The notes: generated from the sequence alone by a model not told the origin. 33,047 nt of DNA from BCD1 sp965230565 (GCA_965230565.1 CBDDLH010000006.1:1-33047); one strand, 5' to 3'. Counted from the first letter of the stretch, positions 7,663-17,720 are shown. A program made the numbers and translations.

Positions 7663-10134
7663 CTAATCTATTTCAATCGCCTCTCCTTCCATTCCACTAC
7701 TGTCGCGGCTACCATTCATCCTTCTGGAGCCCATATTCCTGAATTTTCCAAAACGATAGCTAAAGCCCAGCTGTATAGATTGGCTTTGACGCTTACGATT
7801 ACTTTCCTGATAGAAGTTTTCCCCTTCAGTGATAAAGCTGTATTCCCGCGTATTAAAAATGTCCCTTACTCTGAGGGTTAAAGTTCCCTTGTCTTTTAAA
7901 ACTTTCTTACTTACCGCAAGGTCAGCGGAATAAACTTCACTGATCTCTCCCTGAGTAACGACCCTTGGTGAGCGGTAATTCGCAGAAAGCTGTACGTTGA
8001 AATCTTTCGGAAGATATAAATTCATCAGAAGCTTTGAACTAAAAGCATATCCTTCCGCATTTAATTCAGAATTTCTCCCCTCTCCTATCAATTCCGTCCA
8101 ATAAGCATTATTACTCCAGGTGAAATTCCACCATTTGGTAATATCTCCGCCAAGAACGAACTCCACTCCATAATTTCTCCCTGTACCAAGGTTGTCAAAA
8201 GTAGTAATGGATACATCTCCCTCAACTGTTTTGATCCTTGTGATCATGTTGTTGATCTGTTTGAAATAGGCCGAAGTGTTCACGGAAAATTTATCCCACA
8301 ATTTTTCATATTCCACTTCATAAGAATCGATGTACTCTGGTAAAATGAATGGGTTCCCTTTACGAATATTGTACGGGTCAGTATAATCTGCAAAAGGATT
8401 GAGTACCCTGTGACGGGGTCTGTTTAACCTACGGCTGTAACTTGCTTTAAGTTGTTGGGTCCCTGGCAACATATAATTCAAATGCACAGTCGGAAAAAGG
8501 CTGAAATAATCATTGTGGAACGTTTCTTCCGTGGTAACCAATTCTGCATCCAAAACGGCCTGCTCTACTCTTAATCCAACCTGGAATCCGAATTTTTTGA
8601 TATTCTGTTTATAGATTCCGTATACCGAGTGAATCTGTTCATCAGCAATAAAATCATTGATGAGATAAACATCTTCCAACCAAATCTGCTCCAGCGTATC
8701 CAGTGATTCTGAGAAAAAGTCACTTCTGTCGCTTCTGAAGATACTCTTGTATCCGGCTTCAATAGCATTATTTTTCTGGAGTGGCAGAACATAATCTGCC
8801 TGAAGCGTTGTGGTAATTCCTTTAGATTGCGTGCGGTTATTTTGCTGAAAAGAAATATAGTTCAGTGGTTCCATGGTGGAACTTAAAGGCGTTTCCTCAA
8901 ATGCCCCGGAAAACTCGTGGAATACAACAGATTGGTTGGCATCTAGGCTTAATTCATGCCCGTCGGGATTAAATTGATGCCGGAATGCTAAATTATAACG
9001 AAACATATTGAATTGCATCTCCCTTTCTGCCTCCCGTAAATAAAGATCAAATGGATCTTCTCCCAGATAATGATTATCCGTTGTGATCTCCTCTGTCATA
9101 TTAAAGTTCCGAAGATTATAAGAACCACCTGCTGATATTGTACTTTTTGAAGTCAGTTGATAATCCGTATTTAATCGAATCATTCCACCCGGCCCCAAAC
9201 GGTCACCCTCATTCGTTTGTGTAAGAATGGTGGTATCACCATTGAAATAATTTTCTCTGTAGGTAGATCCTCGGGAAAAGCCACCTCTGTAATTCAGTCC
9301 TCCATTGACCATAAAGTTCCATTTACCTGTTTTGGCATTGAACATTCCCGACAAATTATGCCTTGCAGGGATTCCGGCAGAAGCGCTTACAACGCCATGT
9401 ACTCCTTGTAATTTTTTCTTTTTTGTTACAATATTGAGAATTCCGACCATCCCATCCGGATCATATTTGGCGGAAGGGTTGGTAATAACCTCAATGGTTT
9501 CAAGTGTATTGGCAGGTAACGATTCGAGATAGGATGCCAGGTTTTCACCAGAAATACCTGAGGGTTTCCCATCGACCAATACCGTTACATTTTCACTTCC
9601 TCTAAGGCTGATATTACCGTCAATATCCACTTCAACAGATGGGATCAATTGCAATACTTCATCAGCAGACCCGCCGGCAACTACTGCCAACTTACTCACA
9701 TTGTAGGCTTTTCTGTCAATTTTATTGATTACATAATCAGCACGACCGGTCACCGTTACTTCTTCCAGGTTTTCTGCTGCCATAGTAAGCTCAACATTGC
9801 CCAGATCAACAAGGCTTTTCTCTTTTGTCAAAATAATATTATTCAAATATACAGGGTCATATCCCATAAAATTGATCTCGACAAAAAATGTTCCTGACGG
9901 TAATTCCCTGACCGTAAATTGTCCTTTTTTATCGCTTACATCTCCACTGACCAGGATGGAATCTACCATTGAAAAGACGGAAACCGTTGCAAATTCAAGT
10001 CCTTGCGAATTTTGGTTGTCGACGACCGTTCCAACAATAATGCCCTGCAAAGTCCGATTCTGACCATAGGCCAACACGGTCCAAACCAATAAACTGAAAA
10101 CAAAAACAGCCTTTAATAACCATTTAAATCTCAT
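7663..10134 (-). CDS. TonB-dependent receptor / outer-membrane beta-barrel family protein
   Basis: Outer-membrane receptor of 823 residues. In order: signal peptide (about 1-25, ending AYGQ), a carboxypeptidase-regulatory-like beta-sandwich domain (about 30-115; VDNQNSQGLEFATVSVF start), a plug domain (about 120-245, with the VTGR segment, SLRGSENVTVLVDGKP and LETIEVITNPSAKYDPDGMVGILNIVTKK) and a long beta-barrel (about 250-800) of the type called OMP_b-brl_3 in Bacteroidota. The C-terminus carries an Arg/Met/Gly/Ser-rich tail instead of ending in the usual aromatic strand. The lipoprotein gene just upstream (30 bp) is on the same strand and probably co-transcribed. The imported or bound substrate is unknown; no SusD partner is next to it. 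Confidence 0.92.
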   Translation of the reverse strand: MRFKWLLKAVFVFSLLVWTVLAYGQNRTLQGIIVGTVVDNQNSQGLEFATVSVFSMVDSILVSGDVSDKKGQFTVRELPSGTFFVEINFMGYDPVYLNNIILTKEKSLVDLGNVELTMAAENLEEVTVTGRADYVINKIDRKAYNVSKLAVVAGGSADEVLQLIPSVEVDIDGNISLRGSENVTVLVDGKPSGISGENLASYLESLPANTLETIEVITNPSAKYDPDGMVGILNIVTKKKKLQGVHGVVSASAGIPARHNLSGMFNAKTGKWNFMVNGGLNYRGGFSRGSTYRENYFNGDTTILTQTNEGDRLGPGGMIRLNTDYQLTSKSTISAGGSYNLRNFNMTEEITTDNHYLGEDPFDLYLREAEREMQFNMFRYNLAFRHQFNPDGHELSLDANQSVVFHEFSGAFEETPLSSTMEPLNYISFQQNNRTQSKGITTTLQADYVLPLQKNNAIEAGYKSIFRSDRSDFFSESLDTLEQIWLEDVYLINDFIADEQIHSVYGIYKQNIKKFGFQVGLRVEQAVLDAELVTTEETFHNDYFSLFPTVHLNYMLPGTQQLKASYSRRLNRPRHRVLNPFADYTDPYNIRKGNPFILPEYIDSYEVEYEKLWDKFSVNTSAYFKQINNMITRIKTVEGDVSITTFDNLGTGRNYGVEFVLGGDITKWWNFTWSNNAYWTELIGEGRNSELNAEGYAFSSKLLMNLYLPKDFNVQLSANYRSPRVVTQGEISEVYSADLAVSKKVLKDKGTLTLRVRDIFNTREYSFITEGENFYQESNRKRQSQSIQLGFSYRFGKFRNMGSRRMNGSRDSSGMEGEAIEID

Positions 10135-10164
10135 TGCGTATTACTTTTTAGATTATGATTTTTG

Positions 10165-10914
10165 TTAATTCTTCAATGCAATAAGCCCCCATATTTTAAT
10201 AGGCTCAGCCATTTCGGCTCTGCGTTTTTGCATTTCAGCCATTCTTTGACCTCCTCCTGGCCTGTTTCCTCCAGATTGCTCCATTCCACCTCCTGTATTC
10301 ACAGGAATCTCAAATGCACCTGAAACAAAACCAACGCTTAATTTCGAAAGGTCTTTTCCCCCATCGGAAGAAATTTTTGTAAATGGAATTGCTGCATAAT
10401 AATAGCATACTCCTTCTTCCCCCTCAAATAAGCTCAATTCAATTTCCGACTCACCTGTTTTGTAGTCGAAAACTTCTTCAGTTCCGTTTTTAACAAAGAT
10501 TGCATTGGGATTAACCCTTTCTATCACACGATTTATATCAAACCTTGGCCGCTCACCACCTCTTGGTTGCCCGGGAAGACGTCCTCCCATACTTTCCCTG
10601 TCCATCCTTCTGCGTTCCCTGCGCACAGGAAAATTAATATAGGTAGATTCAGATTTCTCTCCAGTCGGATCCATATAAACTTTGAATCCGGCATTAAGCA
10701 TCTTCATTTGGGTTGTCATATTGGAAGAATATAGCCTGAAATATACATGCTCGGAATCGTTGGTCACCAACCAATAGAGGTCATTGGTTTCATCATAATT
10801 AAAAGCCGCACGCTCTTTGGAATATTTCGATTCTGGGGCACTCTCATAGAGTGCTAATTGTTTAGAACAGGATGCAAGCAAAAGCAGAAGAGCTAAAAAT
10901 TTTAATAATTGCAT
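10165..10914 (-). CDS. Lipoprotein of unknown function, partner of the TonB-dependent receptor
   Basis: About 249 residues when started at ATG 10914 (MQLLKFLALLLLLASC), which gives a clean lipoprotein signal with lipobox L-A-S-C; an in-frame ATG at 10935 would add seven charged residues and spoil it. The mature part has a beta-rich region (NDLYWLVTNDSEHVYFRLYSS, NAGFKVYMDPTG) interrupted by two low-complexity stretches rich in Arg, Gly, Met and Pro, near residues 100-130 and 205-240. I do not recognise the family. It lies 30 bp upstream of the receptor gene, whose tail has a similar Arg/Met/Gly-rich composition, so the two probably act together at the outer membrane. Confidence 0.75.
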   Translation of the reverse strand: MQLLKFLALLLLLASCSKQLALYESAPESKYSKERAAFNYDETNDLYWLVTNDSEHVYFRLYSSNMTTQMKMLNAGFKVYMDPTGEKSESTYINFPVRRERRRMDRESMGGRLPGQPRGGERPRFDINRVIERVNPNAIFVKNGTEEVFDYKTGESEIELSLFEGEEGVCYYYAAIPFTKISSDGGKDLSKLSVGFVSGAFEIPVNTGGGMEQSGGNRPGGGQRMAEMQKRRAEMAEPIKIWGLIALKN

Positions 10915-10935
10915 AATTTTTTCTTTTAAGTCCAA

Positions 10936-11280
10936 TCATAGTCTTTGATGTCAAATGCTCATTTAACTTGCGATCATAAAGGCTTTTAATTCAAAAAACT
11001 ATGGTATAGAACACATTGACTCCTTAATGGCTTGATTATCAAAAAAGTAAGCCAATAACATCTGGTTTTTTTCAACTTTCTGTACCTAACACACCAACTA
11101 CTAAGAATTAAAAAGCATCAATTAATCTGAAACTCAATTTTCCTTTTCCAAATGGAAGAAAAAATAAAATTTTTCCCTACTTTGGGACCTATTCGCCCAA
11201 TCGGGAGATAAAAATGGGTTGAAACTGATTGATACAGCCATAGCAACAGGCTGATTCAAGCAAGCAATTTATCCACTGGT
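10936..11280. other. Divergent intergenic spacer
   Basis: 345 bp between the leftward lipoprotein-receptor unit and the rightward protease gene. No gene or RNA is evident. It is AT-rich and should carry promoters for both directions, but I find no site matching the TTG-N19-TAnnTTTG pattern well; the nearest is TACTTTG around 11179-11185. Confidence 0.5.
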
Positions 11281-14200
11281 ATGAAAAGACTTTTATTTAC
11301 TATTTTGTCTTCTTTTTTATTGATGTCATTTGGCATCAGCCAGTCTACCAAGCCCGATTCAGGAAAAAACTTTCCCACTTTCATCAAAATAAATTATCAC
11401 GTAAGTCCAGAACAAAAAGATATCCTTTTTGAAGAATACCTTCAATTATCTGAAGGTGATGGCATGCAGTTGATCAGCAGCCAACAGGATGACCTTGGAT
11501 ATACCCACGATAAATTTCAGCAATTTTATAATGAAGTTAAGGTGGATGGCTCTACGGTAACCATTCATTCAAAAAACGGGAAAGTAACTTCCCTCACAGG
11601 TAATTACAGAGCTGTTAAACAGACTAATGTTGTTCCGGTCATTCTGGCGTTGGATGCTTTTGACCTTGCTGTTGCTTACGTAGGCGCTGAAAGATACGCC
11701 TGGGATGAAGGAGGCTTTTTAGGGAAAACGGGGTTCACCAGACCTGAAGGGGAATTGGTGATTGTTACGGATCAGGCAAGTATCACCATGCCTAAATTGG
11801 CATACAAATTTGAGATACATGCCACCTACCCGTTGTATAACGGAGATGTTTTTGTCGATGCAGTCACAGGAGAGATCATTAAGGAAGAAACAAAAATCCA
11901 TTCCACGGACGCTACAGGAACGTGTGAAACTAAATATTCCGGTAGCCAGACCATCCATACCGATAGCCACAATGGGTCTTTCAGGTTAAGGGATTACTCC
12001 CGCGGAAACGGAGTCCTTACCTGGGATGCTACTACAGCTCAGAGTGCAAGTCAGAGCACAGGAGTTCCTAATGGTGCTGCTGAATATACAGATAACGATA
12101 ACCATTGGACTTCTGCAGAACATGATAATGCTGATAAAGATAATGCTGCCCTGGATGCTCATTTTGCGGCAGGGGCCACCTACGATTTCTTTTTATCAAC
12201 GTTTGGCAGAAATAGTTTTGATGGTAACGGGGCGGCGATAAACAGTTATGTCAATACAGACATTGAAGATGTCTTTAATTATCCTTCCGGATATAACGAC
12301 AACGCCTTTTGGACTGGTTATGTAATGGTCTATGGCAAGGGAAGTAACTATGATCCCTTGACAACCGTGGATATTACCGGCCACGAAATCGGCCACGCTT
12401 TTTGCGAATACACTGCCAACCTGAATTATTCCTATGAATCCGGAGCCATCAACGAATCTCTAAGTGACATCTGGGGTGCCTGTGTGGAAAACTATACCAA
12501 CGTGAATTATGGGACCAATAAGGATTTATGGAATCTGGGTACTGAAATAGGTACGACATTCAGATCCATGTCCGACCCTAATGCCCATGGGCAACCAGAT
12601 ACTTACCTCGGCACTCATTGGTATTCCGGATCCGGAGATAATGGTGGGGTTCATTATAATAGTGGCGTTGGAAATCACTGGTTTTATATCCTTACCACCG
12701 GCAATACCGGGACCAATGACAATGGTGACAGTTTCAGTGTTTCAGGTATTGGTATTGGAAAAGCTGCCGCTATTACCTGGCGATCCGAAGCCTATTACCT
12801 GACTTCAACCTCACAGTATTCGAACTGGAGAAGTTATTCCATTCAAGCCGCTGAAGATCTGTATGGAGCCAACTCCCCTGAAGTAATTGCCACGACAAAT
12901 GCCTGGTATGCCGTTGGTGTTGGTGGTGAATACACCGCTCCCATCGGATGCGTGGACGGAAATATTGAACTCTCTATCACACTTGATAATTATCCGGAAG
13001 AAACCAGCTGGACCATCAAAGATGCTTCCGGAACCACTGTTGAATCGGGAGGAACTTATGGTTCTCAACCTGATGGATCCACCATCAATTTAGAATTCAA
13101 TCTCAATCCAGGAGATTATACCTTTACCATTAACGACACTTATGGAGATGGAATTTGCTGCGGGTATGGTTCAGGTTCTTACACTTTATCAAGTGGAAGT
13201 ACAATAATCATCACCGGGGGAAATTTTGGTGCTTCTGAATCGACATCCTTTTGTGTAGAAGGCTCAGCGGGTGATGACCTGGCTCCTTCTGACCCAACGA
13301 ATTTAAACGCCTTTAATACCACACCAACAACAACCGAACTATCCTGGACCGCCTCCATGGACAATACAGCCGTAACCGGCTACGAGATCTTTGTAGATGG
13401 AAACAGTATAGGAAATGTTATTTCCACATCGACTAGTATCTCCGGACTTACTCCCGCAACGATTTATACCATGGGAGTGCGGGCATTTGATGCAGTAGGA
13501 AACTACTCGAATATTACCAGCGTACAGGTGACGACCTTAAGTGAGCCGGATACTCAAGCTCCTTCAATTCCTTTGAACCTGAGTGCTTCGAATACAACGG
13601 AAAACACTACGGATCTTTCCTGGGATGCTTCGTCGGATAACATTGGTGTATCAGGGTACGATATATATGTAGATGGGGTATTTAATGGGGCAACTGCCAA
13701 TACATCCTATACCATTTCAGGCTTAACTGCATCGACAACCTACCAAATGTCCGTTAGGGCAAGGGATGCTGCAGGTAATCAATCTAATGCCAGCAGTATT
13801 CAGGTGACTACGCTTGGTGGAGGAAGTTCGACCACTTTATTGGCAAACTATTTTGAAACGGGCTGGGATGGCTGGTTGGATGGCGGAAGTGATTGCTATC
13901 GGTACTATGGCAGCAGATCTTTTGAAGGAGACTACTCCATAAGGCTCCGTGATAATTCAGGAACCGGTTCCGCTATGACCTCCTCGGAAATTGATGTTAG
14001 CAGCTACAGTCAATTGGAAATCAATTTTTACTTCTATCCATACAGCATGGAAACCGGAGAAGATTTTTGGGTAAGGTATTACGATGGAATGACCTGGCAC
14101 ACTATTGCTACCTATTCAAGGGGAAGCAGTTTTAACAATAATTCCTTTTATGTAGCAACGGTTACCATAAGTAACGAAAATTACGATTTCCCTCAAAACG

Positions 14201-14613
14201 CGAAACTGAGATTTCAATGTGATGCGAGCGGGAACCAGGATCATATTTACATTGATCAGGTCACGGTAACAGCTTCTAATCCAAACGGGTTCGTTGGCAA
14301 CGAAGGTGATACCAGAATAACGATCAATGAGCTTGCAACATTTATTGTCCAGGAATCAGAGTTGCAAAAAGAAGATCAAATTGAAAATGATGTTGTCCTT
14401 TTCCCAAATCCGGCAAGTGATCGGCTGAGCTATATTACTGAAAAAGCCATCACCTCTATCAAATTATTCTCCATAAGCGGATTACCTATCAAGGAAATCA
14501 CAACCTTGGATGAAAGTGAAACCATTGATATCTCCAATCTCCATCCGGGCATCTATTTCCTTGCCGTCGAAACTTCTGAAGATGTCATCATCAAACGTTT
14601 TATCAAACAGTAA
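11281..14613 (+). CDS. Secreted thermolysin-like (M4) metalloprotease with FnIII domains and T9SS sorting domain
   Basis: Large exported zinc endopeptidase, 1110 residues. In order: signal peptide (1-20), FTP/PepSY-type propeptide (about 30-210), M4 catalytic domain with HEIGH (368-372), the Glu ligand E392 in NESLSD exactly 20 residues after H372 as in thermolysin, and the transition-state His H458 in GGVHYNSG. Then come a beta domain with DGICCGYGSG (about 560-660), two fibronectin type III domains (about 667-757 and 760-848), a jelly-roll-like module (about 855-1000), and a type IX secretion C-terminal domain (about 1038-1110; FPNPASD...GIYFL...IKRFIKQ). All catalytic residues are present, so it is probably active outside the cell, exported by Sec and then T9SS and anchored or released. 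Monocistronic, followed by a heptamer repeat. Confidence 0.95.
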   Translation: MKRLLFTILSSFLLMSFGISQSTKPDSGKNFPTFIKINYHVSPEQKDILFEEYLQLSEGDGMQLISSQQDDLGYTHDKFQQFYNEVKVDGSTVTIHSKNGKVTSLTGNYRAVKQTNVVPVILALDAFDLAVAYVGAERYAWDEGGFLGKTGFTRPEGELVIVTDQASITMPKLAYKFEIHATYPLYNGDVFVDAVTGEIIKEETKIHSTDATGTCETKYSGSQTIHTDSHNGSFRLRDYSRGNGVLTWDATTAQSASQSTGVPNGAAEYTDNDNHWTSAEHDNADKDNAALDAHFAAGATYDFFLSTFGRNSFDGNGAAINSYVNTDIEDVFNYPSGYNDNAFWTGYVMVYGKGSNYDPLTTVDITGHEIGHAFCEYTANLNYSYESGAINESLSDIWGACVENYTNVNYGTNKDLWNLGTEIGTTFRSMSDPNAHGQPDTYLGTHWYSGSGDNGGVHYNSGVGNHWFYILTTGNTGTNDNGDSFSVSGIGIGKAAAITWRSEAYYLTSTSQYSNWRSYSIQAAEDLYGANSPEVIATTNAWYAVGVGGEYTAPIGCVDGNIELSITLDNYPEETSWTIKDASGTTVESGGTYGSQPDGSTINLEFNLNPGDYTFTINDTYGDGICCGYGSGSYTLSSGSTIIITGGNFGASESTSFCVEGSAGDDLAPSDPTNLNAFNTTPTTTELSWTASMDNTAVTGYEIFVDGNSIGNVISTSTSISGLTPATIYTMGVRAFDAVGNYSNITSVQVTTLSEPDTQAPSIPLNLSASNTTENTTDLSWDASSDNIGVSGYDIYVDGVFNGATANTSYTISGLTASTTYQMSVRARDAAGNQSNASSIQVTTLGGGSSTTLLANYFETGWDGWLDGGSDCYRYYGSRSFEGDYSIRLRDNSGTGSAMTSSEIDVSSYSQLEINFYFYPYSMETGEDFWVRYYDGMTWHTIATYSRGSSFNNNSFYVATVTISNENYDFPQNAKLRFQCDASGNQDHIYIDQVTVTASNPNGFVGNEGDTRITINELATFIVQESELQKEDQIENDVVLFPNPASDRLSYITEKAITSIKLFSISGLPIKEITTLDESETIDISNLHPGIYFLAVETSEDVIIKRFIKQ

Positions 14614-14620
14614 GGAATTG

Positions 14621-14690
14621 GTTGCTGGTTGCTGGTTGCTGGTTTCTGGTTTCTGGTTGCTGGTTGCTGGTTACTGGTTGCTGGTTGCTG
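14621..14690 (+). repeat. Tandem heptamer repeat (GTTGCTG)n, ten units
   Basis: Ten back-to-back 7-bp units: GTTGCTG in seven, GTTTCTG in two, GTTACTG in one. It begins 8 bp after the protease stop and ends about 75 bp before the next gene. Seven-bp periodicity is not a codon multiple and the region lies outside genes, so it is a simple extragenic repeat, probably unstable in copy number by slippage. No function is implied. Confidence 0.9.
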
Positions 14691-14766
14691 GTTAAGTAAC
14701 AAGATGCTGAAACATAGATTCTCCATGTTTGAAAATATGGGATTGTCGTCGTAATTTACAGCAAAA

Positions 14767-17646
14767 ATGACAAGACCGATATCCTTTCTTTTATTCCTTT
14801 TGATGGCTCCATTTTTACTGGCTCAAAATGATCAGCCAGCCTTTACACCTGCTAAGGAAAGAATCAAAAGTTTTGAACAGCGGCAGCAACTGCAAGCCAA
14901 TAGTATCGTTAACGCAATCCCATTCGAACAAATTGGGCCGGTAGTACAAAGTGGCCGGGTTTCTGAAATTGCTGTAAACCCCAAAGATCCTACACATTTC
15001 TACGTTGCATATGCTTCCGGAGGATTATGGGAAACCAAAAATAACGGCACCTCTTTCACTCCATTATTCCAAAACGAAATGGTCATGACGCTTGGTGCCA
15101 TTGAGGTGGATTGGAAAAAAAATATTATCTGGCTGGGAACAGGGGAAGTGAATTCCAGCAGATCTTCTTATTCCGGAACCGGAATCTTTAAAAGTACTGA
15201 TAGTGGAAAATCATTTAGCCATTCAGGCCTGCCGGAAAGCCATCACATTGGCCGGATAGTTATTCATCCTGAAAACTCCGATGTTTTGTGGGTAGCTGTT
15301 CTCGGTCATTTATATTCACCTAATTCAGAAAGAGGAGTTTATAAAACCAGGGATGGCGGAAAGACATGGAGCAAAACCCTATTTGTCGACAATAATACAG
15401 GTGCTGTAGACCTGTTAATGGATCCTGCCAACCCTGATATTCTTTATGCCGCAACCTGGGAACGGGAACGACGTGCCTGGAACCTTTCCGAAGGAGGACC
15501 AGGAAGCGGAGTTTATAAAAGTTCGGACGGCGGCGAAACCTGGAAGAAGCTGGATATGGGGAAAGAATTCCCCACCGGTCAGGGAGCAGGACGTATAGGA
15601 CTGGCTGCTACCACAACAAATGGAAAGACCATTTTATATGCATCGGTAGACAATCAGGATCGCAGGCCTGCTGAAATGAAAAAAGAATCGGGTCTAAGCA
15701 AAGATCAACTCAGGAAAATGGATCCAAAAACTTTTCTTACACTACCTGCTGAGGAGGTCAAAACTTATTTAAAACAGTATAATTTTCCAGAAAAATACAA
15801 TTATTCACATATCCGAAATCTGATTGAGCAAGGTAAAATTGCCCCCATTGCCCTGGTAGAATACGTTGAGGATGCCAACAGCCTGCTTTTTGACACTCCG
15901 GTTGTAGGCCTCCAGGTTTATCGCTCTGATAATAACGGCAAAAAATGGACAAGGACTCACCAGGGTTATCTGGATAATATCTACTACTCCTATGGATATT
16001 ATTTTGGACAAATCAGGGTTTCTGATCAGGATCCTGACAAAGTCTATATTTTGGGAGTTCCTGTAATCAAATCAGATGATGGAGGTGAAACCTTCCAAGG
16101 CATCAATGGCCAGAACGTTCATGGCGATCATCACGATCTCTGGATCAACCCTGATAACGATGATCACTTAATTCTGGGGAATGACGGCGGAATAAACATT
16201 TCTTATGACGATGGCACTTCCTGGATCAAATGTAATTCACCCGCAGTTGGCCAGTTTTATGCTATAGCAGTGGATATGGCAAAGCCATTTAACGTTTACG
16301 GTGGACTTCAGGACAATGGCGTTTGGATGGGCCCTCACACGAATAGAGAAAGTGATCGCTGGCACTCAAGTGGTCATTACGCCTATGAAATGATCCTTGG
16401 AGGAGACGGAATGGAAGTGGCTATAGATAGCAGAGATAATAAAACGGTTTACACAGGGTTCCAGTTTGGAAACTATTTCCGTATAAATACGGCCACAGGG
16501 CAAAGGAAACGCATTACGCCAAAACATGAACTCGGAGAACGGCCCTTGAGGTGGAACTGGCAATCGCCTGTTCATTTATCTCTGCACAATGAGGACATTC
16601 TATATTTTGGTGCTAATAAATTGTTCAGGTCAATGGACAAGGGAGATAGTTTCATGGCTATTTCAAAGGACCTAACTACGGGTGGAAAAAAGGGTGATGT
16701 CGCTTATTCAACGCTCACCACCATTCATGAGTCTCCATTGCAGTTCGGCTTGTTATATGTTGGGTCAGACGATGGGTTGGTGCATATGAGTCCGGATGGA
16801 GGAAACACCTGGAAAAATATCACCGACGGTCTGCCCAAAGATATGTGGGTTAGCAAAGTTTATGCCTCTGCCTTTGAAAAGTCGAGAGTTTATGTTTCTC
16901 TCAATGGCTATCGATGGGATAATTTTACACCAATGTGTTATGTATCCGAAGATTATGGAGCTACCTGGACGCGTATTGCCAAAGATCTTCCTATGGAACC
17001 TGTTAATGTAATCAAGGAAGACCCAGTAAACCCGGATCTGCTTTATATTGGAACAGATCATGGGTTATATGTTACTCTTGACAGAGGCAAAACGGTTATG
17101 CAGATGAATAATAATCTTCCGGCAGCACCGGTTCATGATCTTGTGGTTCACCCAAGAGATAACAAATTGGTCGTTGGAACACACGGTCGTTCCATTTATC
17201 TGGCTGATGCAAACCCTATTCAACAAATGACACCGGAAAATCAAAATAAACCTCTAATGGTCTTTGATATCCCCAACATCAGATATTCAAGCCAATGGGG
17301 AAATTTGTCCTGGTTCAGCGATACAGCGCCTGAAATGTCTTTTGTTTTTTACAGCTCCAATGCCGGGACTGTGAAAATAAAAATCAAAAACGATGAAGGC
17401 GGCATATTAAGTGAATTTGAAAAACAGGCCAAAAGAGGCTTGAACCATATGACCTACGACCTGACCGTCAATAAAATGACTGCTGGACAATATAGTGCCT
17501 TTGTGAACAAGGGTAGCACTAACCAGGCAGCAGAGATAAGGATTGAAAATGCCCAAAATGGAAAATTATACCTGTACGAAGGGCTTTATACTGTAGAAAT
17601 AACCTCTGAAAATAACACTGTTACAACTGAATTCGAAATCGAATAA
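14767..17646 (+). CDS. Exported Asp-box/BNR repeat (sortilin-like beta-propeller) protein
   Basis: 959-residue exported protein with a signal peptide (MTRPISFLLFLLMAPFLLAQ) and many BNR/Asp-box motifs (S/D-x-D-x-G-x-T/K-W/F), for example around residues 195 (DGGKTW), 252 (DGGETW), 387 (NNGKKW), 437 (DGGETF), 480, 675 (DGGNTW) and 727 (DYGATW). This repeat pattern builds beta-propellers as in sortilin/VPS10 and sialidase-like proteins, and large proteins of this plan are common in Bacteroidota, often annotated loosely as glycosyl hydrolases. The catalytic Arg triad of sialidases is not evident, so I do not assign enzyme activity. A C-terminal beta-sandwich-like segment (about 850-959) lacks the usual T9SS sorting signature. 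A weak promoter-like TAATTTAC lies at 14752. Confidence 0.85.
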   Translation: MTRPISFLLFLLMAPFLLAQNDQPAFTPAKERIKSFEQRQQLQANSIVNAIPFEQIGPVVQSGRVSEIAVNPKDPTHFYVAYASGGLWETKNNGTSFTPLFQNEMVMTLGAIEVDWKKNIIWLGTGEVNSSRSSYSGTGIFKSTDSGKSFSHSGLPESHHIGRIVIHPENSDVLWVAVLGHLYSPNSERGVYKTRDGGKTWSKTLFVDNNTGAVDLLMDPANPDILYAATWERERRAWNLSEGGPGSGVYKSSDGGETWKKLDMGKEFPTGQGAGRIGLAATTTNGKTILYASVDNQDRRPAEMKKESGLSKDQLRKMDPKTFLTLPAEEVKTYLKQYNFPEKYNYSHIRNLIEQGKIAPIALVEYVEDANSLLFDTPVVGLQVYRSDNNGKKWTRTHQGYLDNIYYSYGYYFGQIRVSDQDPDKVYILGVPVIKSDDGGETFQGINGQNVHGDHHDLWINPDNDDHLILGNDGGINISYDDGTSWIKCNSPAVGQFYAIAVDMAKPFNVYGGLQDNGVWMGPHTNRESDRWHSSGHYAYEMILGGDGMEVAIDSRDNKTVYTGFQFGNYFRINTATGQRKRITPKHELGERPLRWNWQSPVHLSLHNEDILYFGANKLFRSMDKGDSFMAISKDLTTGGKKGDVAYSTLTTIHESPLQFGLLYVGSDDGLVHMSPDGGNTWKNITDGLPKDMWVSKVYASAFEKSRVYVSLNGYRWDNFTPMCYVSEDYGATWTRIAKDLPMEPVNVIKEDPVNPDLLYIGTDHGLYVTLDRGKTVMQMNNNLPAAPVHDLVVHPRDNKLVVGTHGRSIYLADANPIQQMTPENQNKPLMVFDIPNIRYSSQWGNLSWFSDTAPEMSFVFYSSNAGTVKIKIKNDEGGILSEFEKQAKRGLNHMTYDLTVNKMTAGQYSAFVNKGSTNQAAEIRIENAQNGKLYLYEGLYTVEITSENNTVTTEFEIE

Positions 17647-17690
17647 CAAAGTCATTTGAGGTTGAAAATCAACATTTAACATTTTACCAC

Positions 17691-17720
17691 TTGACACGGG
17701 CTATATTATTCGTAACTTTG
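17691..17720 (+). promoter_or_regulatory. Bacteroidota-type promoter (TTG-N19-TAACTTTG)
   Basis: TTG at 17691-17693, a 19-bp spacer and TAACTTTG at 17713-17720, an exact match to the Bacteroidota -33/-7 consensus (TTG, TAnnTTTG). Transcription would begin near 17727. The next terminator is only about 75 bp away, so its product is a short RNA rather than a long mRNA. Confidence 0.65.

Noticed and set aside
7610..7664. Attachment site or recombination core (repeated ACTGGTACT words)
   Set aside because: No integrase or mobile genes nearby; the repeats are explained by a hairpin between convergent genes.
14621..14690. CRISPR array
   Set aside because: Contiguous 7-bp units without spacers; no cas genes in the window.
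14510..14695. ORF ending in repeated WLLVAG units
   Set aside because: It is a shadow of the T9SS domain coding sequence running into the heptamer repeat; the repeated peptide is produced by the 7-bp tandem repeat.
16765..17061. 98-codon minus-strand ORF inside the Asp-box protein gene
   Set aside because: Antisense to a well-supported gene with clear motifs; composition is what the opposite strand gives by chance.
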